Positions 25,349 through 33,997 of a DNA stretch of 64,000 bases are shown one piece after another. Source of the DNA: UBA5499 sp002426275 (GTDB taxonomy: Bacteria > Bacillota > DTU084); contig CALASN010000164.1 in NCBI GenBank assembly GCA_937888735.1, positions 1-64,000 on the forward strand, read 5' to 3'. Made by a program: the position numbers and the translations under genes. Position 1 is the stretch's first letter, and the number at the start of each line of letters is the position of its first letter. The notes beneath the pieces were generated by a model that saw only the letters and a program-made list of their open reading frames with translations, did no database searches and had not been told where the DNA came from.

Positions 25349-27832
25349 GTGCGCAAGGGAGCCGGTGTCTTTTTGCTGATTATGTTCATATTGGGAGGAA
25401 GCCTGTCAGAGGCGGCAATCAAGCTCACTGGTTTTACCTACTCATATCCGGCCAGTCCCGAGCAAGACCAGCAGCTTTCGGTTCAGGATCCGGAACGGAC
25501 CAAGCTCACAGACGGCAGGATTGGCATGGGAAGCCTTGGGGCAGTCTCTACCGCGGAGGATCAAAAGCAAGCTTTTGTTTTGTTTGACTTAGGACAATTG
25601 CCGGCTGAGTATCTGATTAATCAGCTGCGGATTCGAACCAGTGAAACCAGTGCAGGCCAGCACATTGGCGAAATTGAGCTCTATACCAGCACAGATCTGT
25701 ACGATTATCGCCATCTGGTCACAGTTGAGAATCCTGAGCCCAAACTTGAGGCAGAACAGGGATCGCCAAAAATCTATAGCTTCGGCACGGAGTATCTGGC
25801 CCTAAAATCCCGCTATGTGCTATTGGTGTTCAGTAAAGCCGAAGAGGCAAGAGGGCAGGTCATAGAAGAAGTGGAGTTTTGGGCGCGAGAGACTGAGAAG
25901 CTGACGTTCAGTTACAGTTACCCTTCCGGCTCTGAGCAAGACTCCGCTGTCCCAAGCCAAGACCCGGAATTAAAAAAGCTTAATGATGGCGGTATGCTCT
26001 GGGGCGGGGGCACCGCGATTTTCGGAGGCTGGGGTGCCCAAAGCGGGATCCAGATCCTCTTTGATCTGGGCCAGGAAACGCTGATTCGAAAAATAGCTTT
26101 GTGGACCAGCGAGAGGAATCCCGACCAGCATTTGGGAAAAGTTCGGCTGTACACCAGCGCGGATGGCCAGACCTTTTCTGCGGCTATTGAGCTCACAAAT
26201 CCCGAACCTCCTTTGGCCTTTACTCCTGCTGAGACGAAGCTCTATGCGTTTGAGCTGGAAGCTCTTCACATCAAGGCGCGCTTCATCAAGTTGGTCTCCT
26301 GGCGCGATCCCGCGGCTTTGCAGCAAGTGTTGGAAGAAGTTGAGCTTTGGGGGAATGCATATCCTCCTATCGCAAGCAAACAGATCCCTTCAGCTAGCAT
26401 TAAAAGCATTACTGTAAATACTTTCTCTTCAGTGAAGGTGGATCTTGGCGGCTATTTTTTGGCGAATCCAGATTTAAACGGCTGCCGGGTATACGTGGGC
26501 GAGGATTTTTTCAATGATGCTGCCGAACGCTTGGCTTACGAAAATTGGTGGTGGCTGGATGAGGAAAGACAGCAATTGCTGATTTCCGGCCTTACGCCGG
26601 GCGAGGAATACTACATTGCCGTGGGCGGGGATAGACAAGGGCGGACTAGCCGTTGCCTGAGGCCAGTCGCAGTACGGCTGCCGGATGTGCTGACAACAGC
26701 TAAAGTGGGTGATGTTTTAGGAATTAACGCGTTTCCCTATTTTGCCTCCGGCGCCGCTCACAATCCTCGACCCGAGGAAGAAGAAAAAATCATGTTTCAG
26801 CGGCAGCTTGCTTGGGTCAAAGAGGCGAAGATCAAGTATAACCGCTGGTGGTTTTTCATCAGCGCAGGGGTTAAACCTTATCTTGACATCGGCGCTACCT
26901 TTATAACCTGGATGCAAACGGATCCTGAAAAAATCAAACAAGCTAATAACCTTGGGATTTGGTTGTTTGCCAGCAGCAACGAACCTAATTTTTCCGGAAT
27001 CTCCCCGCAGCAGTGCGTGGCCAAGCTGCAGGAATGTTATCAGGCGATGAAGGCAGTAAATCCTAAAAACATCATGGCAGCTCCGGTTGTGGGCATCGAT
27101 GCGGAAGACTGGCTGCGGCAATTCTATGAGGCCGGAGGGAAAGAATACTTTGATGTTTGCGATTTTCACGTTTATCAACAGAAGAGTTTACCTGTGCCCC
27201 AGGGGTTGGCGCCCGGTTCTCCTGAAGGGGTTTTGCTGCAGTTAGCCCGTCTTAAACAAATCATGGCAGAGTATGGAGATGAAGCCAAACCGATTATCAT
27301 CACCGAGACGGGTTGTCCCACTTACAGCGGCTATGACTGGGCTGTGGGAAGCACCCTCGAGATGCAGGCCAACTTTGTGGTTCGCGCTCATGTGCTCATG
27401 CTTGCCTCCGGCGTGCAGAGAATTTTTTGGTATGCGCTGCAGGACGAAGGGACGGATCCGGACGAAATGGAAGAGAACTTTGGTTTGGTGGATTATGAAG
27501 GAAACCCTAAACCAGCATACTTTGCTTATCAAACCATGAGCCGGCAGCTGGGCGAGACCATCTACCGCAGTCCCATAGCCGGCCTCGCCAATCCCAGCTA
27601 TGGCTACAGTTTTGAAAAGCTCGGCGGCGGGTTTGTCAGCTGTCTATGGGACGCCCGAGGGCAGAGCACAGTAACGCTTCAGTTGGCAGACGGTCAGGTG
27701 GCGCTTGTGAGGCAGAACGGCGAGCGTCAAGTCTTGCCTAATCCCACAGGGATCTTGACGCTCACTGTTTCCGAAGCTCCGCTTTATCTTCACTCCGCTC
27801 AACCGCTGAAGGTAATCAGCGTACGGCGGTAA
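25349..27832 (+). CDS. Exported clan GH-A glycosidase with two discoidin-like modules
   Basis: 827 residues. Signal peptide (GAGVFLLIMFILGGSLSEA), discoidin-like modules at ~27-185 and ~190-335, an Fn3-like linker, then a TIM-barrel glycosidase from ~452 (VGDVLGINAFPY) to ~730, and a short beta domain. Acid/base Glu545 lies in SNEPNFSG and the likely nucleophile Glu653 in ITETGCPTY, the spacing expected for retaining clan GH-A enzymes; the overall feel is GH39/GH5-like. Substrate unknown. GTG 25349 is chosen from GGGTGA spacing; GTG 25340 is an alternative. It is a paralogue of the two glycosidases at 30743 and 33998. Confidence 0.75.
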   Translation: MRKGAGVFLLIMFILGGSLSEAAIKLTGFTYSYPASPEQDQQLSVQDPERTKLTDGRIGMGSLGAVSTAEDQKQAFVLFDLGQLPAEYLINQLRIRTSETSAGQHIGEIELYTSTDLYDYRHLVTVENPEPKLEAEQGSPKIYSFGTEYLALKSRYVLLVFSKAEEARGQVIEEVEFWARETEKLTFSYSYPSGSEQDSAVPSQDPELKKLNDGGMLWGGGTAIFGGWGAQSGIQILFDLGQETLIRKIALWTSERNPDQHLGKVRLYTSADGQTFSAAIELTNPEPPLAFTPAETKLYAFELEALHIKARFIKLVSWRDPAALQQVLEEVELWGNAYPPIASKQIPSASIKSITVNTFSSVKVDLGGYFLANPDLNGCRVYVGEDFFNDAAERLAYENWWWLDEERQQLLISGLTPGEEYYIAVGGDRQGRTSRCLRPVAVRLPDVLTTAKVGDVLGINAFPYFASGAAHNPRPEEEEKIMFQRQLAWVKEAKIKYNRWWFFISAGVKPYLDIGATFITWMQTDPEKIKQANNLGIWLFASSNEPNFSGISPQQCVAKLQECYQAMKAVNPKNIMAAPVVGIDAEDWLRQFYEAGGKEYFDVCDFHVYQQKSLPVPQGLAPGSPEGVLLQLARLKQIMAEYGDEAKPIIITETGCPTYSGYDWAVGSTLEMQANFVVRAHVLMLASGVQRIFWYALQDEGTDPDEMEENFGLVDYEGNPKPAYFAYQTMSRQLGETIYRSPIAGLANPSYGYSFEKLGGGFVSCLWDARGQSTVTLQLADGQVALVRQNGERQVLPNPTGILTLTVSEAPLYLHSAQPLKVISVRR

Positions 27833-27866
27833 ATTGGCACTTTATCCAAAAGGGGGAGTTTGCGAA

Positions 27867-30641
27867 ATGAAGAAATTTGCGATTGCCTTTTTCCTTTGTC
27901 TTCTGGCCTTCAGCCTGGGTGCGGCGGCCGCAATTCAAATCATTGATTTAACTTATAGTCTGCCGGATATTCCGGAACAAGATTCGGATATTATCTCTCA
28001 GGATCCAAATTTTAAAAAAATCAATGACGGAAAGATGCTCACCGGCGGAGATACGGCTCTTTTCGGAGGCTGGAATTCCAGCAAAGCGATAATCATCGAT
28101 GTGGATCTGCAAAGGCCGGTTGAGATTGCAAAAATCCAGATTTGGACCAGTGAATCCGAAACTAATCATCACATGAAAAGCTATAAAGTCTATACCAGCG
28201 CGGATCAGGTCTCTTACTCTTTAGTCCGCGAAGTGATCAATCCCGAACCAAAATTGACGGAAAAACCGGCAACGACGAAGTGTTATCCAAGCAGCGCGGA
28301 AAACTTGGGGGTTCGCTCCCGCTATCTGAGGATAGAAGCTTATGGTGATCCTACCGCTTATCAGCAAATTATCCAGGAATTGGAGGTTTTCGGGCAAGAA
28401 TTGCCATACTTGTCCGCAGCAGCGCAGGTAGCTTTGCCCAGAGCGGGTCAGGAGCTGGCAATCACAGCCAAGGCGATGCCCGGCGCCGCGCTCTCTTTGG
28501 CGATCGTGAATTCAGCCTCGGAAGTCGTGAAAAACCTGGGCGCCAGCTCGCTTGAGACCGTAAGCGTATCTTGGAACGGTAAGGATGAGGAGGGGAACTA
28601 TGTTCCATCCGGCATGTACTATGCCCGCGGCACGTTCTCTCAGGGAAGCGACGTCACGGAGAAAAAGCTGCCGCTCTTCATTGATCTCACAGGGCCGCGC
28701 GATAGCGCAATAACGAACGTCGGCTATGTTTATCCCGAGGATCCCCAGCAGGATAGCGAAGTCTTCTCTTCAGATCCGCAGTGTAATCAGCTTACAGACG
28801 GCGGCATCGGCTGGGGCGGTAATACTTCCATTAACAGCACTTGGAATGCCAAAGACAAGCGAATCATCATCGTCTTTGATCTGCAGCGGCTGCGCGAACT
28901 GCATGAAGTAAAGCTTTGGACCAACGAGTTTAACGCGGGAACCAGGATCGGCGGCTATGAGCTGCTCGTCAGCGACGACGGCACAGATTTCGCGCCCGTG
29001 ACAACTGTGTACAATCACGTACCTTATCGACTTGTTACACCCGTCAACACAGAGATTTTCTCCCTCGACGCCAAGCTGAGTGTAAGGGCTCGTTACGTGA
29101 AGATCGTCGCTTTTCCCAGCGGGCGGATCGGTAATTTTTTCATTGACGAGGTGCAATTTTGGGGAGAGGCCCTGCCGCAGCTGGAACTTTTGCCAGACGC
29201 GATTTCTCCGGCTTTGGGACAAAAAGTGGCGATTGCCTATGAAGCGGCCGGCGCTGCCCAAATAGAAATTCTCAACGCGCAAGGAGAGATGGTCCGCTCG
29301 TTCAGTCCGGCTGCGGCCGGCGGGCTTATAAACTGGGATGGGAAAACAGAGGAAGGAACAATTCTCGCCGATGGCGCCTATACCGTACGGCTGGAGTCCT
29401 GCGAGCGGACAGTGACCTTGAAAAGTCAGGGCCCTGCCGCGCCAAATATTTCCTCGCCGGCGCTTCCCCTGGAAGGCATTTTGGAGCACAATCAGGACTT
29501 GCTGCTGCTCACAGGAAAAGCGGAGGAAGCGGCAACCATCAAAGTCTTCTCCGGAGCTGAGCAGAGCGAAATCGCTCAGGGACCCTGCCAGCTTTCAGGA
29601 GCTTTCAGCGTCAATGTTCCTTTGACAGAAGGCGATAATGAGCTCGAGGTTTGGGCCTTTGACGAGTTTGGCAACCCCAGCGCCGCAGGCTTGAGCTTCA
29701 TCGTAAATTATGATCCCCGGCGTCCGTTTGGCATTCCCACCATCGTCAATGGGGATTTGCTTTCGCCGGCAAATGCCGACGGTTACCTGGACCAGCTGGC
29801 AGTCTCTTTTTACCTGAGGCCTGCCGGTACCGCCTACCTGAAGGTTCGGGACCATGCCGGCAGTGAAGTGGCTCTGAAAGAGAAAGAGACGGCAGGCGAA
29901 GAAGAGATCGCTTTGCTTTGGGATGGCAGGCAAACTGAGTTTGTGGCGGATGGGATTTACACAGTTGAGGTTGGAGCGAGAGTCGGGGGAGAAGAGATTC
30001 GCTTTTTCACGCGAACTGTGAGGGTGGATAACGAGCCGCCGCAGGATCCAATTTTGCTATATCCGGCTGCAAATGCCGCACTCACCAAGCAAGGCTTGAA
30101 ATTCAGCTGGGAAAAAGTGGCTGATGCGGCATATTATTTGTTTTACCTGGGGACGGAAGAGGATCTCCGCCCGCAGACTCCCATGGAGAGCAAGGCGGCT
30201 GAACTTGCGGTTAATCTGGAAGCTAAGGGAACTTATTATTGGCAGGTCAAGGCAGTGGATGAAGCGGGCAATATTTCGGCAGGAAGCGATGCTTCTTTTG
30301 TAGTTACAGATCTTGATACCAGCGCTTTCAACCTCAGCAATTTTGCCATGACTCCCAACCCGTTTACCCCTGGCACTGGCAGGAGAGAAAAGCTTGCCAT
30401 CAGCTTCAGCCTGCAGCAGGAAGGAGAGGTAACGGTAACTATTTATAACTTGGCAGGAAAGCTTGTGAAAAAGCTGCCCGCCGGATGGCTCCAAGCTGGA
30501 GATTATCTTTTCACTTGGGACGGCGCCGATGAGCGGGGCAAAGCGGCGCAAAAGGGCCCGTATCTTGTGAGAGTCACGGCGGCGAATCCTCTTTCCGGCC
30601 CTGTGGCTGCCATAACAAGGCCGGTGTTGCTGCTAAAGTAG
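27867..30641 (+). CDS. Exported surface protein with two discoidin-like modules and FlgD/T9SS-type C-terminal domain
   Basis: 924 residues. Signal peptide (KFAIAFFLCLLAFSLGAAAA); discoidin-like modules at ~24-180 (DGKMLTGGDTALFGGW) and ~280-435 (DGGIGWGGNTSINSTW); FlgD-like Ig repeats with VSWNGKDEEGNYVPSGMY and INWDGKTEEGTILADGAY; an Fn3-like domain with WEKVADAAYYLFYLG; and a C-terminal FlgD/T9SS-type domain from ~826 (TPNPFTPGTG, IYNLAGKLVKKL, WDGADERGKAAQKGPY). It is the longer sister of the protein at 18921 and has no catalytic domain. ATG 27867 is chosen for AAAAGGGGGAG ahead of it. Confidence 0.8.
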   Translation: MKKFAIAFFLCLLAFSLGAAAAIQIIDLTYSLPDIPEQDSDIISQDPNFKKINDGKMLTGGDTALFGGWNSSKAIIIDVDLQRPVEIAKIQIWTSESETNHHMKSYKVYTSADQVSYSLVREVINPEPKLTEKPATTKCYPSSAENLGVRSRYLRIEAYGDPTAYQQIIQELEVFGQELPYLSAAAQVALPRAGQELAITAKAMPGAALSLAIVNSASEVVKNLGASSLETVSVSWNGKDEEGNYVPSGMYYARGTFSQGSDVTEKKLPLFIDLTGPRDSAITNVGYVYPEDPQQDSEVFSSDPQCNQLTDGGIGWGGNTSINSTWNAKDKRIIIVFDLQRLRELHEVKLWTNEFNAGTRIGGYELLVSDDGTDFAPVTTVYNHVPYRLVTPVNTEIFSLDAKLSVRARYVKIVAFPSGRIGNFFIDEVQFWGEALPQLELLPDAISPALGQKVAIAYEAAGAAQIEILNAQGEMVRSFSPAAAGGLINWDGKTEEGTILADGAYTVRLESCERTVTLKSQGPAAPNISSPALPLEGILEHNQDLLLLTGKAEEAATIKVFSGAEQSEIAQGPCQLSGAFSVNVPLTEGDNELEVWAFDEFGNPSAAGLSFIVNYDPRRPFGIPTIVNGDLLSPANADGYLDQLAVSFYLRPAGTAYLKVRDHAGSEVALKEKETAGEEEIALLWDGRQTEFVADGIYTVEVGARVGGEEIRFFTRTVRVDNEPPQDPILLYPAANAALTKQGLKFSWEKVADAAYYLFYLGTEEDLRPQTPMESKAAELAVNLEAKGTYYWQVKAVDEAGNISAGSDASFVVTDLDTSAFNLSNFAMTPNPFTPGTGRREKLAISFSLQQEGEVTVTIYNLAGKLVKKLPAGWLQAGDYLFTWDGADERGKAAQKGPYLVRVTAANPLSGPVAAITRPVLLLK

Positions 30642-30653
30642 ATTTATTGAGGC

Positions 30654-30681
30654 GCTGAGAGGGAGCCTTTTGCCTCTCAGC
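30654..30681 (+). other. Intergenic hairpin without T-run
   Basis: GCTGAGAGG (30654-30662) pairs with CCTCTCAGC (30673-30681) over a 10-base loop. No T-run follows. It lies between two exported-protein genes and may tune downstream expression or stabilise the upstream transcript. Confidence 0.45.
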
Positions 30682-30742
30682 CCCCGCAACGGACAATGGC
30701 AGATTTGAAGCTGGGAATGTGAACGCGATGGGAGGTTGAAGG

Positions 30743-33700
30743 TTGGTGAAGCTAAAGAAAGTTTGTCTCTGGCTTTTGATTATAGCGGCGCTGTTTGCTT
30801 CCGCCGCCTTGGCGGAGAAAATCCAGGGAATCACTTACACTTATCCTGACGAGCCGGGTCAAGATCGGGATATTCCAAACCAGGATCCGCTCCAGACAAA
30901 ACTGGTCGACGGAATCATAGGCGGCGGAGGTGCCGGCGCAGTTTGGGGACAGTGGCAGGGGAATAAAGCCATTGTGCGCTTCGATTTGAAACGGAGATAT
31001 AAGCTCTCTGCCATTGAGATCTGGACCAGTGAAGGGCTGGTAAACCAGCATCTAGGGCGGGTGGAAATCCTCTCCAGCACTGATGGCAGCGATTATCGCA
31101 GAGTCGGTACGCTCAGGAATCCTCAGGAACCGTTAAAGGAAAAACCTTTGCAGGATAATATTTATTCGTTCTGTGATAAAGATTTGAATTTTGAAGCCAG
31201 ATACGTCAAACTTACGTTTTATCAGGATAACCTCACTGCCGGCATTTACCAGCAGGTAATCGAGGAAGTTTGCCTCTGGGGGGAGCCGCTTCCCTTCAGT
31301 TACGATTCCCAAATGCCGCCTGTCGAGTTTACTGCTGAGGTCAATACTTACTCTTCCGTGCGTTTGGAAATTGGCGATTATCTGCAGCGCAATCCCCAGG
31401 CTGCTGATTTGCGCGTTTTCGTTGCGGAAGAAGATTTTCGCGATGTGGAAGGCAAGGAAGAGTACCGTCAGTGGTGGTATTTGAATGCTCAGAAGCAGAC
31501 TGTGATCGTAAACGGCTTGACGCCCAATCACACGTATTATATAGCGGCAGCTGGGGTGAGCGCGGGTGACAAGCAGCTGCGCTACCTGGAGCCTGCGGCC
31601 GTGAGGCTGCCCGGAGTGTTGGCTGTGGAGAAGGTAGGCGATGTGTTCGGAGTCAACGCCTTTCCGTATATAGAAACAGGCGCCTCTCACCAGAGGCGAA
31701 GCCCTGAGGAAGAGCGAGAGATGTTTCAGCGGCAAATTAAACTGGCGCAGGAAGCGGGAATCAAATATAACCGCTGGTGGCGCAATTACTCGTCGGGATT
31801 GCTCCCGTATGTCAACGCTGGGATCACCTTTTTGACCGGGCTGCAGGCTGACGAACAATATATCAGTCAGAGCAACAGCTACGGAACCTGGTTTTTTGAA
31901 GGAGGCAACGAGCCTAATTTTGCCGGCACTAAACCCGAGGAGTATGTGGCCATAATCAAAGAAGGATATAAGGCCATAAAAGCTGTCAACGCAGAAAACA
32001 TCCTGGCAGCGCCGGTGGTCGGTCCTTCAGACTGGCTGCGGGAGTTTTATGAAGCCGGCGGAAAAGACTACTTCGATGTGATGGATACGCATCTCTACCC
32101 GGCAACGGCATCCCCCGTGCCTGAAGGCCTGCCCAAGGGCGCGCCGGAGGCGATCTTATTAGCTGTGCAAGAACTGAAAGAGATAATGGCTGATTATCAT
32201 GATGCGGACAAACCCTTGATCATAACGGAAACGGGCTCTCCAACATATACAGGCCGCAGCTGGGCAGTGAGAGGCCTGTCTCAGGAAGAACAGGCCCAAA
32301 ATATCGTCCGGATTTATTTGCACCTAATCGCCGGTGGCTTCAAAAGAATATTTTTATATGCGCTGCAGGACGAGGGAACAGATCTCAACAATATGGAGCA
32401 TAACTTTGGGATCGTAGATTACGAGGGAAAGCCAAAGCTGGCTTATTACGCATACCAGACCATGACCGGCCAGCTGGGAGAAACTCTCTTTGACGGCCCC
32501 TTGAATGGGACGGAAAATCCTTATTACGGCTATCAATTTAAAAAGTTAGCGCAAACCGGATATATTAGCTGCCTGTGGGATGCGGCCGGCAAAAGCGAGG
32601 CGCTCTTAAAGCTCGCCGCAGGAGAGGATGAGGTTATCGTCTATGATTTGTTCGGGCACGGACGGGAACTGACGGCCGGCGAGCAACTGACGCTCACGAT
32701 CTCGGAGAGCCCAATCTACATCCATACTAAAGCGCCGCTTGTGGTCCAGAGCGCCAAACGGCTGCCACCGCCGCCGACATTAAAGGTGGCGGCCTCCTTA
32801 CCCAGCGATGTGTTGCTGGCAGGAGATAACTCAAGTTTAAACGTGAGCTTGAACAGTACTTTACCCGGAACAGTTCGGGGCACGGTGTCGGTTGAAGGAG
32901 AGTTTCAAGCAAGCCCGAGAGATTTTGAAATTACGGACGAAGCTATCTTAGAGCTGCCGCTTATTTTGCCAAGAAACGCCGCGCCGGGTGTATACATGCT
33001 CACAATTAAAGTAGAACTGCCTAAACAAAAAGTTGGCAGCACGAATGTGTCGGGAGTACAGGAATTAAAACTTAATTTTTGGCTAGCGTCTCCGTTAGGA
33101 GCTAAACCTACCATCTACAAACAGGATTTTACTGGGGACGGCAGCGAACAGATTCTGCTGACGAACGAAAAGTTGGAAGCCCTGATTGCGCCCGAATTCG
33201 GCGGCAGGCTGATTCTGCTGATCGATAAAGAATCCAAAACGAATCAGCTCAATGCCGATCTGAAGGAATTCAGCACATCTTGTTCCGGGTCCGGCCTGGG
33301 TTTTTGGGATGCGCTTGGCACCTGGACTGCAGATTTGTGGCGGGCGAAATATGATTATCAGTTGGTAGACTCAGAACAGAACATTGGGGTGAGCATGCAG
33401 GCGACGGGACAATCAGGTGTGGTGGTGAGCAAACAGATCTTATTGCCTGATTCCAGTGGATGCCTGAATTATAAACTCAAGTTTTTTAATCCCACAAATA
33501 GCGAGCTAACGATAAATTACACTACTCATCCGGAATTCACCCCCGGCGGCGTAGCTGATAGTTACTCGGATGTAATCTATTTACCCTCTAAAGCGGAAAT
33601 CAGAAAATATCCGTATGTTTCCACCTTGGGAGATCGGGGTTCTGCAGAGGTAGACCAAGGCTGGTGGGCGATCACAGATCCCAAGGAAAAAGTAATGCTG

Positions 33701-33892
33701 GGGGCGGTCTTCGATGAGAAGAAGGTCGAAAGCATTAGACAATGGTGGGGAGATGAGGCTTTTAATCTTGAACTGAGCCTCAAACCATTCCAGTTGGCGC
33801 CTAAAGAGGAATACGCGTTTGATACGCTATATTTCATAAAGCAAAGCGACGACTTTCAAGCCATTAAGGAAGAATGGCTCAAACGCAGATGA
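30743..33892 (+). CDS. Exported clan GH-A glycosidase with discoidin-like module and mutarotase-like C-terminus (copy 1)
   Basis: 1049 residues. Signal peptide (VCLWLLIIAALFASAALA), one discoidin-like module (~25-185), an Fn3-like linker, a TIM-barrel domain from ~297 (VGDVFGVNAFPY) with acid/base Glu390 (GGNEPNFAG) and nucleophile Glu496 (ITETGSPTY), a beta-sandwich, an Ig-like domain (~675-780) and a C-terminal ~260-residue domain beginning YKQDFTGDGSEQ that resembles galactose-mutarotase-fold domains (FGGRLILLIDKES, THPEFTPGG). No terminal aromatic or sorting domain is seen. TTG 30743 or GTG 30746 may be the start; GGGAGG lies at 30730-30735. Confidence 0.8.
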   Translation: MVKLKKVCLWLLIIAALFASAALAEKIQGITYTYPDEPGQDRDIPNQDPLQTKLVDGIIGGGGAGAVWGQWQGNKAIVRFDLKRRYKLSAIEIWTSEGLVNQHLGRVEILSSTDGSDYRRVGTLRNPQEPLKEKPLQDNIYSFCDKDLNFEARYVKLTFYQDNLTAGIYQQVIEEVCLWGEPLPFSYDSQMPPVEFTAEVNTYSSVRLEIGDYLQRNPQAADLRVFVAEEDFRDVEGKEEYRQWWYLNAQKQTVIVNGLTPNHTYYIAAAGVSAGDKQLRYLEPAAVRLPGVLAVEKVGDVFGVNAFPYIETGASHQRRSPEEEREMFQRQIKLAQEAGIKYNRWWRNYSSGLLPYVNAGITFLTGLQADEQYISQSNSYGTWFFEGGNEPNFAGTKPEEYVAIIKEGYKAIKAVNAENILAAPVVGPSDWLREFYEAGGKDYFDVMDTHLYPATASPVPEGLPKGAPEAILLAVQELKEIMADYHDADKPLIITETGSPTYTGRSWAVRGLSQEEQAQNIVRIYLHLIAGGFKRIFLYALQDEGTDLNNMEHNFGIVDYEGKPKLAYYAYQTMTGQLGETLFDGPLNGTENPYYGYQFKKLAQTGYISCLWDAAGKSEALLKLAAGEDEVIVYDLFGHGRELTAGEQLTLTISESPIYIHTKAPLVVQSAKRLPPPPTLKVAASLPSDVLLAGDNSSLNVSLNSTLPGTVRGTVSVEGEFQASPRDFEITDEAILELPLILPRNAAPGVYMLTIKVELPKQKVGSTNVSGVQELKLNFWLASPLGAKPTIYKQDFTGDGSEQILLTNEKLEALIAPEFGGRLILLIDKESKTNQLNADLKEFSTSCSGSGLGFWDALGTWTADLWRAKYDYQLVDSEQNIGVSMQATGQSGVVVSKQILLPDSSGCLNYKLKFFNPTNSELTINYTTHPEFTPGGVADSYSDVIYLPSKAEIRKYPYVSTLGDRGSAEVDQGWWAITDPKEKVMLGAVFDEKKVESIRQWWGDEAFNLELSLKPFQLAPKEEYAFDTLYFIKQSDDFQAIKEEWLKRR

Positions 33893-33997
33893 TTCCCACT
33901 GGAGGAAAATTACGGCCTGCAAATCCGCCGCGTTCCGTGGGGACTATTTGAAGTTGTTGCTCATTTTAACTTTACGAACGCGATGGGAGGTTGAAGG

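Noticed and set aside
18921..30641. A complete type IX secretion system
   Set aside because: Only PorV-like and sorting-domain-like features are present; no SprA, PorT or motor gene is in the window, so a full claim cannot be supported.
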